From Acidobacteriota bacterium (lineage in GTDB: Bacteria > Acidobacteriota > Vicinamibacteria > Vicinamibacterales > UBA823): a DNA stretch of 10,629 nt. The stretch lies in NCBI GenBank assembly GCA_002714165.1, contig PAWT01000045.1:16575-27203 (forward strand), in the 5' to 3' direction. The position numbers were made by a program, and so were the translations under genes. Below the pieces are notes generated by a model, which worked only from the letters and a program-made list of their open reading frames with translations, was not told the DNA's origin and ran no database searches. Positions 1-6,234 of the stretch are shown here, in pieces; within the stretch, counting starts at the first letter, position 1; each line of letters starts with the position of its first letter.

Positions 1-1008
1 CTCGTCGCGCGGTCACATCGTCGGTATGGCGGATACATTATTCACGTCGGTATCGTTCTTATGTTTCTAGGCTTCGCTGGTGAGGGCTACAAGCTTGAAG
101 AGCAGGTGCTTCTCACGCCGGGGCAACAAGTCGAGGTAGGGACATTCGTTGTGCGGCACGAGGGGGTTAGTGTACGAGACGATGGTCAGAAGCAAATGAT
201 TACGGGAAGCTTACGCGTGTTCGAGGAGGGCGAAGACGTAGGGATGATGTATCCGGCCCGGTGGTTCTTTAGGAAACATGAGTCGGAGCCGACGACGGAA
301 GTGGCTATCCGTCGTAGTATTTCGGAGGATCTCTATATTGTGATGGCCGCCTTCGACATGCAGGATCAGTCGGCTAGCTTTCAGGTCACCGTCAATCCTC
401 TGGTAAACTGGATTTGGTTAGGGTTCGGCATCATGGCGCTGGGCACAGTCATAGCCTTGCTACCTGAGCAAGCATTTTCGTTTGCGGCATCGAAAATTCC
501 TGAGGGTGCGGCGACGACATCGCTACTGCTTTTTGTCTTGGTGGCATCAGCCCCCTTACACGCGCAGCATATTGAATCAGCCCAGACAGTACCGACAGTG
601 CCTCGCAGCGCCGCCGAGCGTGAGCTATACCGTGAAATCGTTTGCATGTGCGGCACGTGCGGGCGAAAACTTGTTGGTGAATGTACTTGCGGCACGGCGG
701 CTATGATGCGGGATGAAATTTCGCTGTTGATTGACCAAGGCAAGACAAAAGAGGATGTTTTCCAACACTTCATTACTATGTACGGCAGTCAAGAGCCTCT
801 TGCGATGCCATTGGACGAAGGGTTCAATCGCCTGGCTTGGCTGTTTCCGTATCTACTCGGCCTTTCCGGCATAGTTGGCGTTGGAACAGTTGCCTTACGG
901 TGGTCGATGCGTGAGGCTGCTGATGCACCACTACCTGCCGGCATCTCGAACGACGGCGATGCACAGTTATTAGCGCGTCTGGACGATGAGCTCCGAGACC
1001 TCGACTAA
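1..1008 (+). CDS. ccmF: CcmF C-terminal part fused to CcmH-type domain (5' truncated by window edge)
   Basis: The frame is open from base 1, so the ATG at 61 is internal and the true start is upstream. CcmF with CcmH forms the heme lyase that attaches heme to apocytochrome c CxxCH motifs at the periplasmic face. Seen: an RRYGGYIIHVG segment (bases 19-51) whose His (43-45) aligns with the conserved transmembrane His of CcmF, a periplasmic domain ending in a TEVAIR/SEDLYIV motif, and the last CcmF helix PLVNWIWLGFGIMALG (about 397-450). The protein then continues through a second hydrophobic segment (about 511-565) ending in PLHAQ, like a signal peptide. After it comes a CcmH-type domain with Cys in C-M-C-G-T-C and C-T-C (about 643-690) and the family helix ISLLIDQGKTKEDV, then a C-terminal TM helix (about 835-905). 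No ATG lies between the last CcmF helix and the CcmH cysteines, so a single fused polypeptide is likely. The next gene overlaps the end by 23 bases. Confidence 0.9.
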   Translation, partial: LVARSHRRYGGYIIHVGIVLMFLGFAGEGYKLEEQVLLTPGQQVEVGTFVVRHEGVSVRDDGQKQMITGSLRVFEEGEDVGMMYPARWFFRKHESEPTTEVAIRRSISEDLYIVMAAFDMQDQSASFQVTVNPLVNWIWLGFGIMALGTVIALLPEQAFSFAASKIPEGAATTSLLLFVLVASAPLHAQHIESAQTVPTVPRSAAERELYREIVCMCGTCGRKLVGECTCGTAAMMRDEISLLIDQGKTKEDVFQHFITMYGSQEPLAMPLDEGFNRLAWLFPYLLGLSGIVGVGTVALRWSMREAADAPLPAGISNDGDAQLLARLDDELRDLD

Positions 1009-1570
1009 TCGCTCCACCTTCCGTCCCTGGCACTTCTTCATTCTCGGTGCGCTTCTTGTGGCGACCGTTGCCGTTTTACGATCGTCCAATACGACTCCAG
1101 AAGCAACCATCTTGGTGAGTCTTGCGATTGGCGCAGCGGCTTTTTGCGGTCTTGCGCTTTTGCGAACCCTCTGGCCACTTGTGGCCGTGGATTTTGAAGT
1201 GGAATCAAACGCTGTGAGTAATCGGACGCGGGTTGCAGTAGAGCGCGAGAAGCAGCTTGTGCTTCGGTCGATTAAAGAGCTCGAGTTTGACCGCGCAATG
1301 GGCAAGGTGGCTGAAGAAGATTTTAAGGAGATGACGAATAGACTTCGGGCTCGGGCGATCAGCTTTATGCGCCAACTCGATTCCGACACCCCAGGCTATA
1401 GCGAATCAATCGAGCAGGAATTGCAATCTCGATTAGCGGCACACCCTGTATCGGCCGGGACCCCCAACCAGCCCTCCAAAGCCGTTGGTGGTGAGTGTAG
1501 TTGCGAGGTGTGCGCCACTGTAAATGATGCTGATGCGAGATTCTGCAAATATTGCGGAGCATCATTGTGA
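986..1570 (+). CDS. CcmI-like two-TM protein with cytoplasmic helix and C-terminal zinc ribbon
   Basis: This 194-residue protein overlaps the end of ccmF-H by 23 bases and sits where ccmI lies in many Ccm operons. Seen: two hydrophobic segments (about 15-32 and 40-66), then a charged amphipathic helix (about 84-130) containing LRSIKELEFDRAMGKVAEEDF. That resembles the N-terminal CcmI region (ELEFDxxxGKL-x-x-x-D-Y). A proline-rich linker follows, then two CxxC pairs (C173/C176 and C187/C190, with an additional C171) forming a zinc-ribbon-like tail. The TPR domain of proteobacterial CcmI, which binds apocytochrome, is absent. Two TM segments would place both the helix and the ribbon in the cytoplasm if the N-terminus is inside. 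A role as an assembly or scaffold factor of the heme lyase is inferred from the CcmI-like motif and operon position; the role of the ribbon is unknown. Confidence 0.8.
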   Translation: MSSETSTNRSTFRPWHFFILGALLVATVAVLRSSNTTPEATILVSLAIGAAAFCGLALLRTLWPLVAVDFEVESNAVSNRTRVAVEREKQLVLRSIKELEFDRAMGKVAEEDFKEMTNRLRARAISFMRQLDSDTPGYSESIEQELQSRLAAHPVSAGTPNQPSKAVGGECSCEVCATVNDADARFCKYCGASL

Positions 1571-2793
1571 TTAGACTTGGTGTGCAGTGGGTGACGGCAA
1601 TTACCGCGGTGATGAGTCTTGGATTTCCGATGATTGTGCATTCACAGATTCCGATGCCGGACCCGTCTGAGATGTCTGGTCTGCCGTTACCTTCAAGCGA
1701 TCTGCCAAACGCTTCTGTAAGCGTTCGTCTGATTCGGAGCCAACTTTCAAACAATATTACTGATCATCCTGTTGAACTCCATAGCGATGAAGTCGTGTTT
1801 ACCGTCTCCACTGATGAGTTCGGACGTGCCTTGTTTGAGGACCTCGAGGCCGGAAGCAGTGTTTCAGTCTCCGCGCAGGTTGGCGATGAGATGCTCGTTT
1901 CCCGAAGTTTCGCCGTTCCGGCCTTGGGAGGTGTCCGAGTGATGCTCGTTGCCGAGCCTTCAATGCCGCCTGTGGCGACCACCGTGCCAGGGAATCCAGG
2001 ATTGATTAGCCTTGGTGGTGATACCCGGTGGGTGGTGGAGATGGCAGACGAGGCCGTGGAGGTCTACTACCTACTTGAAGCTGTTAATACGGCTGATGCT
2101 CCCGTCGTGCCAACTGTTCCGGTGGTCTTCGACTTACCCTTTGGTGCACAGGGAGCGGTCCTACTGGAAGGTACTACCTCGCAAGCTCAGCTCGATGGTG
2201 GCAGGGTGTCAGTTGTCGGTTCTTTTCAGCCTGGTCGGACCCTTGTCAACGTAGCTTATGTTCTTCCATATACTGGGAGTGACCTAGTCATCGAACAGAC
2301 GATGCCGGTGGCAATCGATCAAATAGCGATAGTTGCTGAGAAGCATGGTGACATGCAAATGAGTTCGCCACAGATTACCCAGAGTCGGGAAATGAATGCT
2401 AGGGCTGGCACGTTTATGGTCGGTGGTGGACCCAGGCTAGCAGCTAATGAAACCTTTTCAATCTCGCTCTTCGGTCTTCCACACCACAGTGTGATTCCGC
2501 TGAGAGTTGCCTTAATGTTGGTCGGCTTATTCGTAGTGTGGTGTCTGTGGCAATCGACGAGACCGATGGGCGCCAAGAATGACCCGCCACTACGTCAGAA
2601 ATTAGAGGCCCGGCGTGACCGGTTATACGATGATCTGGTGCGAGTTGAAACGACTCATCGGATCGGGACGTTAGCTGATGGACCATACACGCTTCAGCGC
2701 AAGACAATCTTTGGACAGTTGGCACGCCTATATCAGCGGTTAGAGACTAATGCGCTTGAGATGCCGAGCGGCAGAGCCGGGCTACCTGGTTAA
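1567..2793 (+). CDS. Secreted, C-terminally anchored protein of the Ccm operon, function unknown
   Basis: I chose the GTG at 1567, giving 408 residues. Its GTGA overlaps the TGA stop of the previous gene, and a GGAG sits 7 nt upstream at 1556-1559. A TTG at 1552 in the same frame would add five residues but has less support. Seen: an N-terminal signal peptide or anchor (about 4-27), a Pro/Ser-rich stretch, and a beta-rich region (about 50-130) that resembles carboxypeptidase-regulatory-like (transthyretin-type) folds. A further extracytoplasmic beta-rich domain (about 145-305) follows, then one TM helix (about 310-329) and a charged cytoplasmic tail (343-395, LEARRDRLYDDL onwards). The tail resembles the helix of the preceding CcmI-like protein. 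Being embedded between ccmF-H and ccmA suggests a role in cytochrome c maturation, perhaps as a periplasmic scaffold or chaperone; this is inference. No catalytic motif or Cys pair is visible in the periplasmic part. Confidence 0.8.
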   Translation: MIRLGVQWVTAITAVMSLGFPMIVHSQIPMPDPSEMSGLPLPSSDLPNASVSVRLIRSQLSNNITDHPVELHSDEVVFTVSTDEFGRALFEDLEAGSSVSVSAQVGDEMLVSRSFAVPALGGVRVMLVAEPSMPPVATTVPGNPGLISLGGDTRWVVEMADEAVEVYYLLEAVNTADAPVVPTVPVVFDLPFGAQGAVLLEGTTSQAQLDGGRVSVVGSFQPGRTLVNVAYVLPYTGSDLVIEQTMPVAIDQIAIVAEKHGDMQMSSPQITQSREMNARAGTFMVGGGPRLAANETFSISLFGLPHHSVIPLRVALMLVGLFVVWCLWQSTRPMGAKNDPPLRQKLEARRDRLYDDLVRVETTHRIGTLADGPYTLQRKTIFGQLARLYQRLETNALEMPSGRAGLPG

Positions 2794-2807
2794 CAGACAC
2801 TTCGATT

Positions 2808-2815
2808 GAAGAGAG
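2808..2815 (+). promoter_or_regulatory. Ribosome binding site of ccmA
   Basis: GAAGAGAG lies 3 nt before the ATG at 2819, in the 25-nt gap after the upstream stop at 2793. It is purine-rich with an anti-SD-like GAGAG core, although the spacing is short. It supports the 2819 start, which keeps a roughly 20-residue N-terminal extension ahead of the ABC domain. The gap contains no terminator-like hairpin, so ccmA probably belongs to the same transcript. Confidence 0.45.
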
Positions 2816-2818
2816 TTA

Positions 2819-3583
2819 ATGGCGTCCTCACTTCATCAGATTCCAACAACTCAAGAATGTTCAGATTTTAATCGAGTGGTATTTGTCGATGTCTCAAAGT
2901 ATTTTGGCCGACGTCGAGCGTTAGCGCATGTTTCGCTGGAATGTGGCACCGGTGAAATTCTTGGATTCCTCGGCGGGAATGGGGCCGGTAAATCGACACT
3001 GCTTGCACTTGCTGGGACGATACTCGCCCCTTCCAGTGGTGAAATTCGATATGGAGCTGAATCGGTGCGGGAGCCGGGTCCAGCTCTTCGCGCAAATATT
3101 GGTCTCCTTAGTCATGATTTTCAGCTCTATCCAGAATTGACTGCCAGAGAAAACCTTGAATTCTTTGCCGCTCTTTATGGCCTTGACCAAGTTAGGGACC
3201 GTTCGGATGAAGCGCTACGAAGTGCCGGGTTATTGTCTCGAGGTGATGATTTTGTTGGGGGGTTCTCTCGAGGGATGAAGCAACGTGTTGCCCTCGAGCG
3301 CACTCTACTGCATGCACCACGATTGGTGCTTCTCGACGAGCCATTTGCAGGACTTGACGAGGGTTCCTCGTCTGCGCTGGTAGAGCGACTACAGGTTCTC
3401 AAGAGTGAGGGGCGAATTATTTTTCTTGCGACCCATGATTTCGAGGTTGCAGAGTTAGTCTTGGATCGAGCGATGCTGCTACGGGCTGGCCGACTGCTCC
3501 CATTATCCCGTGCCGGTGAATCCCTGCGCGCGCGGTATCGAGATTCGATGCAGAGAGAACTGAAGCCCAGGAGACTGGAATGA
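2819..3583 (+). CDS. ccmA: Heme-release ABC transporter ATP-binding protein CcmA
   Basis: This is the ATPase of the CcmAB(CD) complex, which uses ATP hydrolysis to release holo-CcmE from CcmC at the inner membrane. Seen in the 254 residues: Walker A GGNGAGKST (52-60), signature region GFSRGMKQRVALER (148-161), Walker B LVLLDEP (169-175) with D-loop AGLD (177-180), and the H-loop His in FLATHDF (202-208). The LSHD-FQLYPELTARENL region (97-113) is typical of CcmA, but the usual Q-loop Gln position (as in LGHQ of E. coli CcmA) holds Asp100, with a Gln two residues later. The 254-residue length is longer than E. coli CcmA (about 205) because of extra residues at both ends. The stop overlaps the ccmB start by ATGA. 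The CcmA assignment, rather than a generic ABC ATPase, rests largely on ccmB and ccmC immediately downstream. Confidence 0.93.
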   Translation: MASSLHQIPTTQECSDFNRVVFVDVSKYFGRRRALAHVSLECGTGEILGFLGGNGAGKSTLLALAGTILAPSSGEIRYGAESVREPGPALRANIGLLSHDFQLYPELTARENLEFFAALYGLDQVRDRSDEALRSAGLLSRGDDFVGGFSRGMKQRVALERTLLHAPRLVLLDEPFAGLDEGSSSALVERLQVLKSEGRIIFLATHDFEVAELVLDRAMLLRAGRLLPLSRAGESLRARYRDSMQRELKPRRLE

Positions 3584-4263
3584 GGCGTTTTTTCACGGTC
3601 GCTCTCCTGATTATGCGAAAAGATCTGCGAGTTGAGACGCGTAGCCGAGAGCTGTTTCTGACGACTTTATTCTTTTCTGTCTCGACTGTGCTCGTGTTTG
3701 CTTTTGGTTTTGTACGTGATGGTCGCCCAGTCGAGAATGCGGTAGCAGGGATTCTCTGGATTGCTATTGCTTTTGCCGGAACGCTCGCCTTGGGTCGCAC
3801 CTTTGAGCGAGAACGTTATCACGACGTCTTGAGAGCACTCTTACTGGCACCAGTTGATCGGCCAGCGATTTATGTAGGCAAGTTGCTTGGCATACTAGCT
3901 TTACTGGCAGCGGTTGAAGTGGTGATTGTTCCTCTGGTCGCACTTCTGTTTCAGGCGCCGCTTTTTCGCCAGCCGATTCTTACTTTTTTACTGCTTTCGT
4001 TGGGCACTCTTGGGTTCAGTGCGGTCGGGACACTGTTTGGCGCAATGCTCGTTCGCGCACGGAGTCGTGATGTGTTGCTACCGGTCTTGTTGTATCCAAT
4101 TACGATTCCAGTCATTATTGCCGGCGTTCGGGGGATCGCCGTGCTGTTACAGCCAGAAGTAGACGTGGCGATGGCACGTGCCTGGATTGGAATGTTGGTA
4201 TTTTTTGACGTGGTGTTTATTACACTTTCGTTATGGACCTTTGAGCCGGTCATGACAGAATGA
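3580..4263 (+). CDS. ccmB: Heme-release ABC transporter permease CcmB
   Basis: This is the membrane subunit partnering CcmA in the CcmABCD complex of the cytoplasmic membrane. The 227 residues match the usual length of about 220. Seen: an N-terminal cytoplasmic amphipathic stretch with KDLRVETRSRE (14-24), characteristic of CcmB and the likely contact with the ATPase. Six hydrophobic segments follow (about 27-45, 54-72, 98-123, 131-158, 165-190 and 199-221). The FERERYHDVLRALLLAPVDRPAIYVGK loop (75-101) is also typical of CcmB. The ATG overlaps the ccmA stop (ATGA at 3580-3583), and a GGAG at 3570-3573 serves as ribosome binding site. Tight coupling to ccmA fits equimolar synthesis of transporter subunits. 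Confidence 0.93.
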   Translation: MRRFFTVALLIMRKDLRVETRSRELFLTTLFFSVSTVLVFAFGFVRDGRPVENAVAGILWIAIAFAGTLALGRTFERERYHDVLRALLLAPVDRPAIYVGKLLGILALLAAVEVVIVPLVALLFQAPLFRQPILTFLLLSLGTLGFSAVGTLFGAMLVRARSRDVLLPVLLYPITIPVIIAGVRGIAVLLQPEVDVAMARAWIGMLVFFDVVFITLSLWTFEPVMTE

Positions 4264-4273
4264 ATAGGCCTAC

Positions 4274-4936
4274 GTGATGATGCATCGAATGTTTTCAGTG
4301 GTAATCGTTGTAGCGACGATATTTTTCGTATGTGCACCGGTGTTTATTGCCTGGGCGCCGTATGAATCCACAATGGGTCTTGTACAAAAGATTTTTTACT
4401 TTCATGTCCCCTCATGGGCGGCGATGTTTGTGGCGGCATTTGTTTGCGGTATTGCCAGTGCGGTGTTTCTGTTTAGAGGACGGCTCATCTCTGACCGAAT
4501 TGCGGTTGCCTCAGCTGAGTTAGTGGTGGTGTTCGGCCTGATTGGTCTCGTGAGTGGTCCTCTTTGGGCCCGCAAAGCATGGGGCGTGTGGTGGCAATGG
4601 GATGCGCGACTCACCATGGCCCTCGTGCTCTGGATGATTTTTATCGCCTATCTGCTGCTGCGGGAGTACGGGGGGCCAGGCTCTGAAAAATTGGCCGCGG
4701 GCGTTGCGTTATTTGGCATGGCCAATGTGCCGTTTGTTTACTGGTCAGTGAATGTTTGGCGGACTGTTCACCCAACAACAAACGTCGTGCCAACTTTAGT
4801 GCCCGGGATGCGGGGACCGTTATGGTGGAGCTTGGTCGGTTTTCTGTTGCTCTACGTTTTGGCGATGATGGCTCGGGTTCGTCTAGAAACACAGCGAGCA
4901 GCGTTAGAGCAAATCTATCGGGAGCTAGATGATTAG
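4274..4936 (+). CDS. ccmC: Cytochrome c maturation heme-handling protein CcmC
   Basis: CcmC presents heme at its periplasmic WWD domain and loads it onto CcmE. Seen in 220 residues: six hydrophobic segments, the WWD tryptophan-rich motif WWQWDARLT (106-114), and the conserved ligand histidines in FHVPSW (H44) and TVHPTTN (H166). All key residues for heme binding appear intact. The start could be GTG 4274, ATG 4277 or ATG 4280. A weak AGG at 4266-4268 is 8 nt before the ATG at 4277, making that codon at least as likely as the GTG. It lies 10 nt after the ccmB stop. The charged C-terminal tail (RLETQRAALEQIYRELDD) is cytoplasmic. CcmC and CcmF share the WWD motif, but the length and position here identify CcmC. 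Confidence 0.95.
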   Translation: MMMHRMFSVVIVVATIFFVCAPVFIAWAPYESTMGLVQKIFYFHVPSWAAMFVAAFVCGIASAVFLFRGRLISDRIAVASAELVVVFGLIGLVSGPLWARKAWGVWWQWDARLTMALVLWMIFIAYLLLREYGGPGSEKLAAGVALFGMANVPFVYWSVNVWRTVHPTTNVVPTLVPGMRGPLWWSLVGFLLLYVLAMMARVRLETQRAALEQIYRELDD

Positions 4937-4970
4937 TAATGGCACTCTCTGTGGGTTGAAAGGGGATGTT

Positions 4971-5270
4971 GTGAAGGTAACTGTCAAGCGACTCGCCGTG
5001 CTGTGCTTGTTACTCAGTCTTTGTATCGGAGTGATAGAAACCTCAGCTGAAGAAGTCCGAGCGCAATCGATGCAGTCCTCGCAACAGGACGAGTTCGTGC
5101 CAATAGACCAACTGGATGTCGAGGATCAGCTCCCAGCAGCGCCTCTACTCGTGGCGGCTTACGCCTTTGCATGGTTCGCGATGTTTGTCTATTTGTGGTC
5201 GATTTGGCGACGGCTGGCACGTGTTGAGCGCGAACTTGCCAGTTTAGCCAATCGAACAACTGGCCGCTAA
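4971..5270 (+). CDS. ccmD: CcmD-like small membrane protein with N-terminal signal or anchor segment
   Basis: CcmD is a small single-TM protein needed for release of holo-CcmE from CcmC and the CcmAB transporter. I chose GTG 4971 (99 residues): an AGGGGA at 4961-4966 stands just upstream, and the product then begins with a positively charged KVTVKR followed by a hydrophobic run, like a signal peptide. The longest possible frame starts at ATG 4929, overlapping ccmC by 8 bases, but has no good ribosome site. The C-terminal half shows the CcmD pattern: a TM segment YAFAWFAMFVYLWSIWRR (about 64-81) followed by the charged helix LARVERELASL. E. coli CcmD is about 70 residues and lacks a comparable N-terminal hydrophobic segment plus acidic linker (about 35-55). 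Identification rests on the TM-charged-helix pattern and the place directly after ccmC. Confidence 0.8.
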   Translation: MKVTVKRLAVLCLLLSLCIGVIETSAEEVRAQSMQSSQQDEFVPIDQLDVEDQLPAAPLLVAAYAFAWFAMFVYLWSIWRRLARVERELASLANRTTGR

Positions 5271-5300
5271 CGATTGGCACGACTTTTCATCCTGTGATTT

Positions 5301-5462
5301 ATGGATGGTATGACGTCGGGACATTTCATTTTTATTCCTTCGGTCTTACTTCTCGGTCTCGTGATTGGGTGGGTTCTTGGCTCGCGTGTAGCACGCGATG
5401 CCTACGCTGCCGAGTTAAGGCGGCGGGAGGAACGGGCTGCGCGAAGAACTGGAGGCAGCTAG
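5301..5462 (+). CDS. Small single-TM protein (53 aa) at the end of the Ccm operon, function unknown
   Basis: An open frame starts at ATG 5301 (alternative ATG 5310), with an in-frame stop immediately before it at 5295-5297. Seen: a short N-terminus GHFIFIP, one hydrophobic segment (about 9-27) rich in Gly (VLLLGLVIGWVLGSR), then a strongly charged helix (about 28-50) with alternating Ala, Arg and Glu (RVARDAYAAELRRREERAARR). This membrane helix plus basic amphipathic tail is not a random composition. I recall similar short hypothetical proteins in Acidobacteriota and Deltaproteobacteria but know no assigned function. It lies 30 nt after the ccmD-like stop and ends 4 nt before the convergent phosphoesterase gene. 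The ribosome site is weak. It might be a second CcmD-like accessory subunit or an unrelated small membrane protein. Confidence 0.6.
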   Translation: MDGMTSGHFIFIPSVLLLGLVIGWVLGSRVARDAYAAELRRREERAARRTGGS

Positions 5463-5466
5463 CTAG

Positions 5467-6234
5467 TCAGTGACCAATAGCGAGTCGCGTTGCGAGTTGT
5501 TCGGGCAGGCCAGCGCTAAGGATCTTTTGTTGTGCCAATGAAACAGGGTATGTGACTCGCTTGAAAACAAATTCGTTTTCCGCCTCTGAATCAAGTGTGG
5601 CATAGGCAGCCCTGGAATCGCCGTCCCGAGGCTGGCCAACCGAGCCTGGATTCAAAAGATATCGAAGACCAGGGACAATCTTGATAGGGTGCTGGCTAGG
5701 GCTTTTAGTAGTATTCCCTCCAAAATCTGGGGTCGCAATACGAACATTTCCCCCGTTGTCCTCGAGTGCAACTGGTAGATGGGTGTGTCCAAATAAGCAA
5801 ATCTGGTGTTTCGATGCCTGTAGTGCGAGGATTGCGTCACGCTCATTGGTGAGATAGTGGTCCTCGTCAAAGGGCGTCCCGTGACAGACTTCGATCTCTG
5901 TATTCACTGCAACAGGTCCACTTTGAAGCTCGGCCAATCGCGTGCGATTTGCAGTCGTCAAAACTTTCCGGGTCCATCGGATGGCATCGGCAGCTAAGCC
6001 GTTGAATGTTTTACTGCTCCCTAGGCCCGAGGCGACCCTATCGTGATTTCCTCGGATCATTACGGCTGGGTTTAAGTCGAACATTCGATCGATGACCTCA
6101 TTCGGATTGGCACCATAACCCACAAGGTCACCCAGTACGAGCACGCTATCAAAGGAAGCCGGTTGCGCTGACTCGAGAACTGCGTCTAACGCTTCGAGAT
6201 TCCCGTGAATGTCAGTCAAAATCAAGAAACGCAT
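5467..6234 (-). CDS. Calcineurin-like metallophosphoesterase (YfcE/MJ0936-type)
   Basis: This is a cytoplasmic dimetal phosphoesterase of the small single-domain type, active on phosphodiesters in characterised relatives; the substrate here is unknown. From ATG 6234 the product is 255 residues. Seen: metal-binding motifs D-x-H in LTDIHGN (D8, H10), GDLVGYG (D36), GNHD (N63, H64), CHGTP (H118) and GHTH (H150, H152), which is the complete set. LLNPGSVGQPRDGD near the C-terminus is also typical of this group. The start at 6234 overlaps the aroK stop in a TAATG, pointing to translational coupling. An alternative TTG at 6249 would add five residues and lie inside aroK. It is the last gene of the leftward aroA operon and converges on the Ccm operon. 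Confidence 0.9.
   Translation of the reverse strand: MRFLILTDIHGNLEALDAVLESAQPASFDSVLVLGDLVGYGANPNEVIDRMFDLNPAVMIRGNHDRVASGLGSSKTFNGLAADAIRWTRKVLTTANRTRLAELQSGPVAVNTEIEVCHGTPFDEDHYLTNERDAILALQASKHQICLFGHTHLPVALEDNGGNVRIATPDFGGNTTKSPSQHPIKIVPGLRYLLNPGSVGQPRDGDSRAAYATLDSEAENEFVFKRVTYPVSLAQQKILSAGLPEQLATRLAIGH

Noticed and set aside
381..773. 130-codon open frame on the minus strand
   Set aside because: It lies wholly antisense to the ccmF-H fusion, whose product has clear family motifs. The peptide shows no recognisable domain and has shadow-like composition.
2868..3190. Overlapping alternative-frame peptides inside ccmA on both strands
   Set aside because: They coincide with the CcmA Walker A region, which is unambiguously coding in its own frame. 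No independent start signals or motifs.
5457..5464. AGCTAGCT palindrome at the convergent junction
   Set aside because: Eight bases with no loop and no T-tract. Too short to call a bidirectional terminator, and it coincides with the stop codon of the small gene.
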